A stretch of DNA of 64,000 nucleotides, taken from positions 143,516 to 207,515 of the forward strand of contig OOHL01000003.1 in assembly GCA_900321105.1 (NCBI GenBank), read 5' to 3'. Of this stretch, positions 25,312-33,906 are shown piece by piece; within the stretch, counting starts at the first letter, position 1, and the number at the start of each line of letters is the position of its first letter. A program made the position numbers and the translations under genes. This DNA comes from an uncultured Pseudomonadota bacterium (GTDB lineage Bacteria > Pseudomonadota > Alphaproteobacteria > Rs-D84). The notes beneath the pieces were generated by a model. The model was not told where the DNA came from. It did not search any database and saw nothing but the letters and a program-made list of their open reading frames with translations.

Positions 25312-26946
25312 TTATTTTATAAGATTAGTTTCAAAGAAACATTCTTGATTATGATCATAACAGAGTTTGATTTTAAGTTTCCTTTTTACAACAGAAATAT
25401 TAAAGATACCTAAATCACATCCATACAGAACATTTTGGGATAAATGATTAAGCGCAGCCGAGACTGTACCGGATTGTGACATAGGAAGACTAACTTTTTC
25501 GATAGGGTTATCGAAGTAGTATATAGGAGCAGGAGTCTTTCCTTCATGTGCACAAACTTTTTTATTTTCAGGCAAAACACCAGCAGTGTGTAACACTGAA
25601 TTCAGACCGTCCGATTTAATTGCATCATCACAACGACTAAAACAAAAACCTTTTTCAAATTTCGGAGCAAGAATAGCGATATTTTGTTTATACCAGTCCC
25701 ACCAACCATCTATACTGTCATCGTAAGACAATTCCATATGAAAACTTATTTCTTTGCATGATTTTTTGTCATCGGATAAAAACCAATCTTTTTCACATCC
25801 TGTAATCAAACATTCGCCATTCGCATCAACTTCGCCTGTTGTTGCATGCGGATCCATTTGTTTTGCCGCTGCGTTGCATTCGTATCCAACTTCAACTTCA
25901 CATTCTGTTTTGTCTGTGGATGGTTTCCATCCGCTTTCGCATTTTTTAATTTTACAGTTCCCTTCTGAATCTATGGATGCGCTTACAACATGTTCAACGC
26001 CAGCCAGTGTACAAGGCGTCCCTTCGTTCAAAATACATGCATTGGCTTTTGAATTTGGAACCCAGCCTGCATCACATTGATTAACCTGGCAAACACTGTG
26101 ATCTGCATTATATTTGGCGCGAACCAGGTGATCAACCTTGCCCTTCAAAGTTTTCGTACAATCATTATAGGCGACACATTCTGGTGAACTGGCATGATTG
26201 CCGTCGGCACACCATTCAGATACGCGCTTGAAATCCGGAACCACATATGCGGTTGCATCTTTATATGGTTCATATCCTTCGGTTTTTACGGCAATGCGTT
26301 CACTGAAAGACAAATCTTCGAATGTTGTAGGAAACGCATTTGCGGACAGATGTTCACTGCCCGCACCATTTTGTCGTTGTAAACTTTGTAATTCGTCACT
26401 TCGCTCTTTTATATCCTGTTGCCATTTGGGTGTGACCTTTTTATACGGATTTTTTATTTCAATACTGTTATTGTTATTATTCAGATTTGGATTTGCCGTT
26501 GTCCCGGTTGGAAATGTCACCGCGCGATTCGGCAGGCTGTTCCCATATTGTGTAACATATTGTTCAAATACGTAATCTATGTATCCGGCACACGCTGACA
26601 CATAATTATTGCCTGGCAAATTAGATAATTGAACCATTACTGTTGGACGGATTTCAGCCAAAGTCGTATTTTTGCAATTGTCGCGTGCCATACACTGAAC
26701 AGATACCAATGATTGCACAACCTTGAAACAATCTTCGTCATTTAAGTCAGCACCCTGAACATAAACAGGTTGCGGCAAACGTTGATTATATGGCGAACTT
26801 GGTGTCCAAAAAGGATTTGTGGAATAATTTTGCACGTTTTGAATTTGACCATAATCAGAAAACAAAGATGAAGCAGCGGTCGCGCTAAGTGCATAAAAAC
26901 CGCCCATCACAGCCAATAACAAAGATTTTAAAAATCCCTTTTTCAT
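25312..26946 (-). CDS. Secreted protein with three short Cys repeats
   Basis: Start set at 26946, where AGGAAAGG lies just upstream and the product begins MKKGFLKSLLLAVMGGFYAL, a signal peptide; the longer frame overlaps the prepilin peptidase gene. The 544 residues include a low-complexity Asn stretch near 160 and then three related Cys units (about 325-440): CQVNQCDAGWVPN, CKIKKCESGWKPS and CLITGCEKDWFLS, each closed by a further cysteine. A C-terminal domain (about 440-544) with more cysteines follows. The unit resembles the C-x-GY/GW modules of the giant protein. It starts 17 bases after the prepilin peptidase and is probably co-transcribed with it. Function unknown. Confidence 0.7.
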   Translation of the reverse strand: MKKGFLKSLLLAVMGGFYALSATAASSLFSDYGQIQNVQNYSTNPFWTPSSPYNQRLPQPVYVQGADLNDEDCFKVVQSLVSVQCMARDNCKNTTLAEIRPTVMVQLSNLPGNNYVSACAGYIDYVFEQYVTQYGNSLPNRAVTFPTGTTANPNLNNNNNSIEIKNPYKKVTPKWQQDIKERSDELQSLQRQNGAGSEHLSANAFPTTFEDLSFSERIAVKTEGYEPYKDATAYVVPDFKRVSEWCADGNHASSPECVAYNDCTKTLKGKVDHLVRAKYNADHSVCQVNQCDAGWVPNSKANACILNEGTPCTLAGVEHVVSASIDSEGNCKIKKCESGWKPSTDKTECEVEVGYECNAAAKQMDPHATTGEVDANGECLITGCEKDWFLSDDKKSCKEISFHMELSYDDSIDGWWDWYKQNIAILAPKFEKGFCFSRCDDAIKSDGLNSVLHTAGVLPENKKVCAHEGKTPAPIYYFDNPIEKVSLPMSQSGTVSAALNHLSQNVLYGCDLGIFNISVVKRKLKIKLCYDHNQECFFETNLIK

Positions 26947-26963
26947 CCTTTCCTGTTCATTAA

Positions 26964-27425
26964 TTATAACAAAAATTGAATTATAATCAAAGACAAAAAT
27001 CCACCAATCAAAAAGAACGGTGCAAACGGAATATATTTGTCTTTCTTTTTCCAATTCCAAATGTATGCCAAAACGCACGATATTATCATCGCAATTGATA
27101 AACCCAGCGTTCCAAACCATATACCACCTGCCCCCAACAACTTTATGTCGCCCATGCCGATTGGTGGGTATTTTTGGTTTGGTTTTATCTTTTCAAATAT
27201 AAATCCAACAACCAATCCCAAACAGTATCCCATTGCACCACCGATAACAGAATCTGAAATTGTCACCGGCCATGGAAAAAATGTGGTGGTTAACAATCCC
27301 GCAAAAAGAAACGGGAATAAATACACGTCTGGGATAATTCTGCGCCGAAAATCAGCGGTTGCCATACGATATGCACAAAAAATTGCACCAATCAAAACAA
27401 ATGAAAAAAATATATAATAAATCAT
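26964..27425 (-). CDS. Type IV prepilin peptidase (A24 family, CpaA/TadV-like)
   Basis: Inner-membrane aspartic protease that removes the leader of type IV prepilin-like proteins. The 153-residue form has about six hydrophobic spans. Both catalytic aspartates are visible: one in ATADFRRRIIPD near residue 25 and one in the GMGDIK motif. It lacks the N-terminal methylase domain of PilD, so it is of the short CpaA/TadV type. The start at 27425 gives a normal N-terminus; 13 extra residues from 27464 are not needed. It heads a run of secreted-protein genes with no pilin visible in this window, and diverges from gcrA. Confidence 0.85.
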   Translation of the reverse strand: MIYYIFFSFVLIGAIFCAYRMATADFRRRIIPDVYLFPFLFAGLLTTTFFPWPVTISDSVIGGAMGYCLGLVVGFIFEKIKPNQKYPPIGMGDIKLLGAGGIWFGTLGLSIAMIISCVLAYIWNWKKKDKYIPFAPFFLIGGFLSLIIIQFLL

Positions 27426-27435
27426 GTTTTCTCTC

Positions 27436-27465
27436 TTGCCTTTCGATTCGTTTTTATGATACAAT
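27436..27465 (+). promoter_or_regulatory. gcrA promoter with a GANTC site
   Basis: TTGCCT (27436-27441), 18 bases, TACAAT (27460-27465). The spacer holds GATTC, a GANTC motif that CcrM methylates in alphaproteobacteria and that GcrA reads. Confidence 0.45.
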
Positions 27466-27498
27466 TATATCAGATATAAAAACAAGGGATTTTTTAAG

Positions 27499-28140
27499 AT
27501 GGCTACAGGTTGGGACAGCAATATGCTGAAAAAATTAAAAGCGTTGGTTGGCAAGGGCTTGTCAACTGCGGAAATGGGTAAAAAATTGGGTATGTCTAAA
27601 AATGCGGTTGTTGGCAAATTAAACCGTTTGGGTTGGAATGCCAAGGCAACAGAGGCAACACCAAAAAAATCATCAAAATCAGAACCTGCTAAAAAAAGTG
27701 CAACAAAAAAGGCTGATACAAAAACAGTCTCTAAAAAGCCTGTTAAAAAAGTGGCCCCTGTAAAACCGGCTGCAAAAAAAGCAGTGGCAAAGAAACCAGT
27801 CAAGGCAACAAAGGTTGCACCAAAAACCGCTAAGCCTGCTAAATCTGAGCCAAAGGCTGTTGTCAAAGAAACTAAAAAAGCCTCAAATGCCGAAGAAGCA
27901 GCAAAACCGGTCGTAAAAACTGCATCAAAGAAAACTAAAAAAGATTTGGCTTTGCATGAATTGTTAATTCAACATGCGTTGCAAATGGCGAGTTTAAAAA
28001 CAAATCAATGCAGATGGCCAATCGGTGATCCAGATTCTGACAATTTCCATTTCTGTGGCGAACCTGTCTTTACTGGCAAGCCGTATTGTTATGAACATTG
28101 TCGTCAGGCCTATCAGTTTGCTGCGCCAAAAAAGAAATAA
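27499..28140 (+). CDS. gcrA: GcrA cell-cycle regulator
   Basis: Sigma70-associated transcription factor that activates promoters carrying methylated GANTC sites. The N-terminal helix-turn-helix (about 1-45) shows the family pattern W....L..L...G.S...MG..LG.SKNAVVGK..RLG. The C-terminus has CRWPIGDP, FHFCGE and PYCYEHC, the zinc-like sigma-contacting end. Between them is an enlarged Lys/Ala/Pro-rich linker of about 100 residues, much of it KK/AK/VK/PV repeats. This is the best lineage marker in the window. AAGGG lies 13 bases before the ATG. Confidence 0.95.
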   Translation: MATGWDSNMLKKLKALVGKGLSTAEMGKKLGMSKNAVVGKLNRLGWNAKATEATPKKSSKSEPAKKSATKKADTKTVSKKPVKKVAPVKPAAKKAVAKKPVKATKVAPKTAKPAKSEPKAVVKETKKASNAEEAAKPVVKTASKKTKKDLALHELLIQHALQMASLKTNQCRWPIGDPDSDNFHFCGEPVFTGKPYCYEHCRQAYQFAAPKKK

Positions 28141-28161
28141 AAATTACGGGGGAACAACACC

Positions 28162-29976
28162 ATGATCGGAGAGAGAGAAAGCAATCAAACAAATTATGGC
28201 AAATTGATTATGCGTGCCTTTGATATTAATGGAAATAATATCAATGCGTTCTATGATGCCGGCGATAACTTGATTTTTGTTCTTGATAATACAGTCAATG
28301 CGCAAAAACCAAATGTTTTATTGGTGATAAACCCTGATGGCAATAAAAAATGGGATGAAATTTTATCGTCAGATTACAATGTTGATTTGGAAACAATTCG
28401 TCCAAAGGTCGATAATAAATATCAAAAACTGGATATTGAATATTCCGGGTTAAATGTTTATGAAAATTTGATAACCGCGTATAATGCCGGGGATTCTTTG
28501 GATGATTATTTAAATGATTTGGCAATATTGCGTGATTCTGCTGCGCGTCACAGTGCGATGATGCGTCTTAATATGGCAAATGAAATAATTGCAAAAACAA
28601 ATGCCACAATTGTTAAAACCAAAGAATCTATTGTTCAATTGGAAGCGCGCATAAAAACTTTGCGTTCTAAATTAAGTGCTGCCAAGAAAGAAATTGGCAA
28701 GGTAAACACAAAACAATCTGCATCTAAAATTCTGAAACTGGAATCACAGATAGAAGCAGCCCAAGAAAAATTAAAGCGCGCAAAAAAGCGTCTGGAATCT
28801 GCACACAAAAGATTGGAATCTGCAACTGTGGATGCCGAATTGGCAAGTGATTTGTTAAATCAACCATCGACAGAAATTAAACAAACGCCAAAAAACAAAC
28901 CAATTGCGGTTGCGCCTGAATATCCAGTGCAAACTGTGCCGGCGTTTGATGAAGAAGTCGAAGACGATGATGATGACGAAGATATCGAAGAAATTGACAC
29001 AAGTTCTATTAAACCTTTGTTTAATGAAGATCCACAAATACTAAATGATGATATTGCTTTTAAGCCGATATCTTTCAATGCGCCAACATTTGATGAAGTT
29101 GAAGAAACTGTTAACGAAGCACCGGCATTGAATCAAGAGATGTTTGTCCAACACAATGAATCTGAAAACAAGCCTGTCTTGGAATCTTTGGCACCGGTTG
29201 AGCCAGTATTTGCGCCAGAACCCGTGATGGAAGAAAAAACAGAAATTATCGAAGAAAAACCAGTCTTGGAAACGATGAAACCAGTGGAAGAAGTACCTGA
29301 AACAATTGTTCAACCTGCCCCTGTTGCACCAATGGCTCCGATTGTTAATAATTTCCAAGCACCAATTGAAACAAAGTCTGAAAATTCAAAACCAGGATTT
29401 ATATATTATGTCCTGTTGTTCGTTTTGATTTTATTGTCTGTGTTCACTTTGTGGTTGTATCAAAAGAATATGTCAACGGATGTGTCCCCTGTTTTGACGG
29501 CAAAGACATCAGAATCACCGGTTGTTGAATCAAAGCCTGTTGAATCAAAGCCTGTTGAAACCGAGCCTGTTGCAGTTGTTGAAGAAGAAACATCTGTATT
29601 CTTGGATGAAGAACCTGTTGTGGCGGAACCTGTATCTGTTGAACCTGTTGCGGAACCAGTTGTTGAAAAAGAAATTGAAGAAGAAGCCGATGAAGAACCA
29701 ATCGCAGAACCAGAACCGGTTATCGAACCAGAGCCTGTCATTGAAGAAGCGCCGGTTGTTATGGATGTTGTTCCTGCACAATTAAATACATCTGGAATTG
29801 ACGTGGAAGATAACGCGCTTGCATCCGAAGAAGAAATCTTGGCTCAAAAACCAATTTATGAACCGGGATCCAGATATGATGAAATGTTTGTTGATGAACA
29901 AAATGTAATATATTACGATGATGGCGATGAATTATTTGATGCCGAAGAAGCCGAATATAAAAACGAAACCTATTAA
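28162..29976 (+). CDS. Coiled-coil membrane protein with acidic proline-rich repeats
   Basis: A 604-residue protein 21 bases after gcrA and in the same direction, so probably co-transcribed. Residues 1-125 look globular, 135-230 form a coiled coil, and 250-410 are acidic with a DDDDDED cluster. One membrane span lies at about 412-432 (YYVLLFVLILLSVFTLWLY). After it, residues about 450-545 are mostly repeats of PV(V/E)E and EPV(I/A)EPEP, followed by an acidic tail. GGGGGA precedes the ATG by 8 bases. No family is recognised. The layout (cytoplasmic coiled coil, one span, extended proline/glutamate stalk) resembles periplasm-spanning linkers such as TonB/TolA or divisome proteins, but this is inference. 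Confidence 0.65.
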   Translation: MIGERESNQTNYGKLIMRAFDINGNNINAFYDAGDNLIFVLDNTVNAQKPNVLLVINPDGNKKWDEILSSDYNVDLETIRPKVDNKYQKLDIEYSGLNVYENLITAYNAGDSLDDYLNDLAILRDSAARHSAMMRLNMANEIIAKTNATIVKTKESIVQLEARIKTLRSKLSAAKKEIGKVNTKQSASKILKLESQIEAAQEKLKRAKKRLESAHKRLESATVDAELASDLLNQPSTEIKQTPKNKPIAVAPEYPVQTVPAFDEEVEDDDDDEDIEEIDTSSIKPLFNEDPQILNDDIAFKPISFNAPTFDEVEETVNEAPALNQEMFVQHNESENKPVLESLAPVEPVFAPEPVMEEKTEIIEEKPVLETMKPVEEVPETIVQPAPVAPMAPIVNNFQAPIETKSENSKPGFIYYVLLFVLILLSVFTLWLYQKNMSTDVSPVLTAKTSESPVVESKPVESKPVETEPVAVVEEETSVFLDEEPVVAEPVSVEPVAEPVVEKEIEEEADEEPIAEPEPVIEPEPVIEEAPVVMDVVPAQLNTSGIDVEDNALASEEEILAQKPIYEPGSRYDEMFVDEQNVIYYDDGDELFDAEEAEYKNETY

Positions 29977-30005
29977 AAAAATCCGTCATTATGACGGATT
30001 TTTAT
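29975..30005. terminator. Bidirectional terminator before acpS
   Basis: ATCCGTCA / TGACGGAT with a TTA loop and T/A runs, between convergent genes. Confidence 0.8.
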
Positions 30006-30018
30006 TTGTTTCAATTTT

Positions 30019-30393
30019 TTATTTTTCAATTACAACAACCGCGGCAGAATAATCATCCTGGTCCGTTATGGACAAGAGTATATTTGCATTTGCACCCGCC
30101 AATTCTTTCAATGCTGTTTTTGCGCCACCTGCGATAACTAATTCAGGACGACCGTTGTCATCGTGTGATACGGATATGTCAGAAAAAGCAATATCGTCAC
30201 CAAATCCTGTGCCTAATGCTTTTAATGCGGCTTCGCGTGCAGCCCAGAAATTAGCCAGGTGTTTTTCACTGCGTGCGTTGTCGTTATCGGCATATTCCAA
30301 TTCTTTTTTTGTGAAGATGCGTTGTTTTTTAAAGGCAGACCAGTCCAAGAATCTGTCGCTTTCAACCAAGTCAATTCCAATTCCGACTATCAT
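30019..30393 (-). CDS. acpS: Holo-[acyl-carrier-protein] synthase
   Basis: Transfers the 4-phosphopantetheine group from CoA to acyl carrier protein. The 124-residue protein begins IVGIGIDLVESDRF, with the metal-binding Asp, and has FWAAREAALKALGTGF, the counterpart of the usual FAAKEA.xKALGTG. In that motif the normal Lys is an Arg (AREA), a conservative change. AAGGAAGG sits 6 bases before the ATG. It stands alone between gcrA-linked genes and corA. Confidence 0.9.
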   Translation of the reverse strand: MIVGIGIDLVESDRFLDWSAFKKQRIFTKKELEYADNDNARSEKHLANFWAAREAALKALGTGFGDDIAFSDISVSHDDNGRPELVIAGGAKTALKELAGANANILLSITDQDDYSAAVVVIEK

Positions 30394-30516
30394 TTAATCC
30401 TTCCTTTGGTTATGAATCTTTATGCGCATACTAATAATATTTAATAATCGGTGCAAGCAAAAAATGCATAATATATTTTTTAATTAAAAAAATGCAATTT
30501 TATGTTTTGAAAAAAG

Positions 30517-30544
30517 TTGATTTTTTATCGTGCTGTGATAAAAT
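30517..30544 (+). promoter_or_regulatory. corA promoter
   Basis: TTGATT (30517-30522), 16 bases, TAAAAT (30539-30544), 43 bases before the corA start. Confidence 0.4.
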
Positions 30545-30587
30545 TCTTGTGAATTAAAGATAACTAAAAATCAAAGGAGAATGTGTC

Positions 30588-31472
30588 ATGTTCGATACAA
30601 AAAAATTAAAAACATTCTCTTGGGTTAATGTTGGTAACCCAGATCACGAAGATTTTGAACGTTTGTTAACCGAATATAAAATCGATGAAGATACTATATC
30701 GGACATTTTGGATCCTGATGAACAACCACGTCTTGAATTGGAAGACGATTACAAGGTTATAATTGTGCGTTTCCCTATTGCTAACCGCGAAATGGATACC
30801 ACATGGCACACCGAACCTTTGTCTATAATTTATTCAAATAAACACGTTATTACGGTTTGTCGTAAAAGATGCGATTTGTTGGATAAAATCAAAGACGATG
30901 AAATGAACACGCGTGAAACATTTATATTGAATATAATTTATTATATTGCTGAATCTTATCTGCGCGCATTAAAAGAATTAAATAAAAAGGTCGTTAATTC
31001 CAAAAAAACATTACAAGAAAACATCCGCAAACAAGAACTGATGCAGTTATTGGAAGTTGAAAATGCTTATACATTATACATGGCTTCTCTTAAAGGCAAT
31101 ATTGCGGTCATGGATAAAATTGATAAATTGCGTGGATTTGTCAAAGACGAAGATAACCAAGAATTATCCGAAGATGCTCGCATTGAATTCAATCAGGCTA
31201 TCGAAGTCGTGACCAGTTACAGCAAGATGTTGAAATCAATCAAAGAAACATTTGAAAGCGTTATTAACATCGATTCAAACACTTACATTAACCGTTTGAC
31301 AATCTGGAATATCGTTTTAATGGTGCCAAGTGTGGTTGTTGGATATTATGGTATGAATATGGAATTGCCATACGTGCATCATTCCCATCTGGCATTGGTG
31401 ATATTTATTTCTATTATGGTATTACTGACTGGATATGGTTTATATACAATCGCCCGCCGAAGAGTGTTTTAA
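30588..31472 (+). CDS. corA: CorA-type magnesium/cobalt transporter
   Basis: Inner-membrane channel for Mg2+ uptake. A large cytoplasmic domain (1-230) of alpha/beta and long helices precedes two C-terminal spans. The signature YYGMNMELP (GMN at 255-257) lies between them, with the second span ending in basic residues. 294 residues is slightly short for CorA (about 316). AAAGGAG is 9 bases before the ATG. It stands alone, with a promoter upstream and a terminator shared with adk. Confidence 0.92.
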   Translation: MFDTKKLKTFSWVNVGNPDHEDFERLLTEYKIDEDTISDILDPDEQPRLELEDDYKVIIVRFPIANREMDTTWHTEPLSIIYSNKHVITVCRKRCDLLDKIKDDEMNTRETFILNIIYYIAESYLRALKELNKKVVNSKKTLQENIRKQELMQLLEVENAYTLYMASLKGNIAVMDKIDKLRGFVKDEDNQELSEDARIEFNQAIEVVTSYSKMLKSIKETFESVINIDSNTYINRLTIWNIVLMVPSVVVGYYGMNMELPYVHHSHLALVIFISIMVLLTGYGLYTIARRRVF

Positions 31473-31498
31473 AAAAACGCCTAAATGGCGTTTTTTTA
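31469..31498. terminator. Bidirectional terminator between corA and adk
   Basis: AAAAAAACGCC / GGCGTTTTTTT around TAAAT, between convergent genes. Confidence 0.85.
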
Positions 31499-32050
31499 TT
31501 TCATCTTTTCCAATATATAATTGAAATTTGTGTCTATATCGTCGCTTGGTAAATGCACATCGATAAATTGTACCCGGTTTTCATTTTTTAATAATTCGAT
31601 CGCCGGCATAGTAATTGTTTTAAAAGATTCAATGCGCTTATGAACTGCGTTTTCATCGGCGTCGTCGGCACGATTGCCGCCTTCGGCGATGCGCTTTTTT
31701 ATATGTGCAATCATTTTTTCTTCGGATATATTCAAGAATACAACCTTGATTTCAAATTTATCAGAAAAATTATCAATTAACCATTTTGCCTGGCCGATGG
31801 TTCGTGGATATCCGTCCAAAATAATATTTTTATTGGTTGTAATATATTCAGATATTATAGGAAATAATTCTTCGTCTTTGGCTAATTCGCCACCCATAAT
31901 TTTTTTGCGTAATTCACTTGTTTCTGGTAATTGTCGCAATATAGCGCCCATTTCTATATAATTATAATCATTTTTTTCTAGTAATTTATGTGCAAAGGTC
32001 CCCTTGCCTGAACCCTGGCCGCCCATAAAAACAAGCATTATTGGTTTCAT
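31496..32050 (-). CDS. adk: Adenylate kinase, short type
   Basis: Catalyses AMP + ATP to 2 ADP. Walker A is GGQGSGKGT (about 10-18), DGYPRT is the AMP/ATP-binding motif, and KKRIAEGGNRADD carries the lid-side arginines. At 184 residues it lacks the 30-residue lid insert of the long form and has no zinc cysteines. AAAAGGAA precedes the start. It follows rpsA in the same direction but after a terminator, so it is probably a separate unit. Confidence 0.85.
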   Translation of the reverse strand: MKPIMLVFMGGQGSGKGTFAHKLLEKNDYNYIEMGAILRQLPETSELRKKIMGGELAKDEELFPIISEYITTNKNIILDGYPRTIGQAKWLIDNFSDKFEIKVVFLNISEEKMIAHIKKRIAEGGNRADDADENAVHKRIESFKTITMPAIELLKNENRVQFIDVHLPSDDIDTNFNYILEKMK

Positions 32051-32107
32051 TTAAATTCCTTTTATTACGGTGAATATTATATTGCTTTTATATTATAAAA
32101 ATCAAAT

Positions 32108-32136
32108 AAAAAGTCCCGACAAAATCGGGACTTTTT
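32108..32136 (-). terminator. Terminator of rpsA
   Basis: A perfect 12-bp stem AAAAAGTCCCGA / TCGGGACTTTTT with a CAAAA loop, 21 bases after the rpsA stop. Confidence 0.9.
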
Positions 32137-32156
32137 CATAATAATTTAATAACAAA

Positions 32157-33836
32157 TTATTTTTTGCTGTTTTCAATCGCAGCACCCAAAATGTCACCCA
32201 AAACAGAGCCAGAATCTGCTTCGTTTGCAAATTCTTTAACGGCTTGTTTTTCCAGTGTCACTTGTAATGCACGAACAGACAATTTTACATTGTTGCCATC
32301 AACAGAAACAACAGATGCTTCTACTGAATCACCAACATTGTATTTAGATGTGTCTTGTTCTGCTTTTTCACGGGACAAATCTGTTTTGCGGATTGTTCCA
32401 CGGACATCGCCAGGTAACGCCAAGATTAATTCATCTGGTGTGATTTCAGAAACTGTTCCACATACGACGGCACCTTTCTTGATAGTTGTGCTGTTATTTT
32501 CAGCGCCTTCTGTCAATTGTTTGATGCCCAATGTGATACGTTCTTTTTCTGGGTTGATGTCCAAGATTTTTGCTGTGACTTCTTGACCACGGACAAATTT
32601 TTTCAATTCTTCTTCGTCTAATTTGTTCCAAGACAAATCAGAGATGTGAATCATACCGTCCAAATCAGGTGTCAATGCGACAAACAAACCGAATTCGGTT
32701 GTGTTTTTGATTGGGCCAGTGATGACATCACCAACTTTGTGGTTTTCAGCAAATTCTTTCCATGGATTTGGTTGCAATTGTTTATAGCCCAAAGAAATAC
32801 GACGTTTGTCTTGGTCTATGCCCAAAACAACAACATTGATTTCTTGGCCATTTTGCAAAACTTTGCTTGGGTGAATATTTTTGTTTGTCCACGATAATTC
32901 AGACATATGGACCAAACCTTCGATATTGTTGCCCAAATCAATAAATGCACCATAATCTGTTAACGAAGAAACTTTTCCAGTCACTGTATCGCCAACATTG
33001 AACGCTTTGGAAGCTGTTTCCCAAGGGTCTTCTTCCAATTGTTTTGCACCCAATGAAATACGATGGGATTCTGGGTCAAATTGAATAACTTTGACTTTGA
33101 TTTTTTCGCCAACATGAACCAATTCACGTGGATGATTGATACGTTTCCAAGACAAATCTGTGACGTGTAACAAACCGTCAATACCACCCAAATCTACGAA
33201 TACACCGTAATCTGTGATGTTTTTAACTGTACCTTCGACAACTGCACCCAAAGAAATGTTTTTCATTGCTTCGGCTTGTTGTGCTGCGATAGTGTCAGCC
33301 TGGATAGCGCGACGTGATACAATTGCGTTTGTACGCAAAGCATCCATTTTTAAAACACGGAATTTGTCTTTCAAACCGATTAAAGATTTTGCATCGCGTA
33401 CTGGTTTGTGATCGACTTGTGAAGATGGCATAAATGCAAATACACCATTGATGTCGACAGTATAACCACCACGAACAACATCGATAATAGTTCCTTCTGG
33501 ATCGATACCTTCGGCAACGGTCTTTTCCAAATCTTTCCATGCTTTTTCAGCACGTGCTTTTGTATAAGACAACACAGCTGTTCCTTCGCGGGATTCGTAT
33601 CTTTCAACGAAAACGTCAATAATATCACCAACGGATGGAACAGATGCACCGAATTCTTTTAATGGAATACGACCTTCTGATTTCAAACCAACATCAACCA
33701 TAGCAAAATCGCCACGGATGTCTTTAACTGTACCTTTTGTTGCATAACCCTGCAAAGTTTCTTGTGTGCCATAGTTTTTATCAAACATCTGGACGAAATC
33801 TTCGCCGGATAATGGATTACCGCGAAAATCAGACAC
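32157..33836 (-). CDS. rpsA: 30S ribosomal protein S1
   Basis: Binds mRNA on the small subunit and helps initiation on structured messages. Six S1 (OB-fold) repeats are visible, with units like GAVVEGTVKNITDYGVFVDLGGIDGL and matching DYGAFIDLG and EFGLFVAL segments. I set the start at the GTG at 33836, giving MSDFRGNPLSGEDF, which matches the NP.REDF beginning of alphaproteobacterial S1. The TTG at 33875 lies in the upstream terminator. A promoter (33837-33865) sits directly on this start, so the true start may instead be the ATG at 33788; the ribosome site does not settle it. Confidence 0.9.
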   Translation of the reverse strand: MSDFRGNPLSGEDFVQMFDKNYGTQETLQGYATKGTVKDIRGDFAMVDVGLKSEGRIPLKEFGASVPSVGDIIDVFVERYESREGTAVLSYTKARAEKAWKDLEKTVAEGIDPEGTIIDVVRGGYTVDINGVFAFMPSSQVDHKPVRDAKSLIGLKDKFRVLKMDALRTNAIVSRRAIQADTIAAQQAEAMKNISLGAVVEGTVKNITDYGVFVDLGGIDGLLHVTDLSWKRINHPRELVHVGEKIKVKVIQFDPESHRISLGAKQLEEDPWETASKAFNVGDTVTGKVSSLTDYGAFIDLGNNIEGLVHMSELSWTNKNIHPSKVLQNGQEINVVVLGIDQDKRRISLGYKQLQPNPWKEFAENHKVGDVITGPIKNTTEFGLFVALTPDLDGMIHISDLSWNKLDEEELKKFVRGQEVTAKILDINPEKERITLGIKQLTEGAENNSTTIKKGAVVCGTVSEITPDELILALPGDVRGTIRKTDLSREKAEQDTSKYNVGDSVEASVVSVDGNNVKLSVRALQVTLEKQAVKEFANEADSGSVLGDILGAAIENSKK

Positions 33837-33865
33837 ATTATATAGATAAAATTTCAGAAAATCAA
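33837..33865 (-). promoter_or_regulatory. Promoter at the rpsA start
   Basis: Minus-strand TTGATT, 17 bases, TATAAT, with the rpsA GTG touching the -10 box. The predicted start point (about 33830) lies inside the reading frame. Confidence 0.5.
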
Positions 33866-33874
33866 GGGAAATCA

Positions 33875-33903
33875 AATAAAAAACCGCCCTGTTTCGGGCG
33901 GTG
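33875..33903 (-). terminator. Terminator upstream of rpsA
   Basis: Minus-strand CCGCCC / GGGCGG with a GAAACA loop followed by TTTTTTATTT; it ends the 33907-34911 gene. Confidence 0.85.
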
Positions 33904-33906
33904 TGT

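Noticed and set aside
26947-27120. N-terminal extension of the 544-residue secreted protein
   Set aside because: It overlaps the prepilin peptidase gene and would bury a clear signal peptide that has its own ribosome site.
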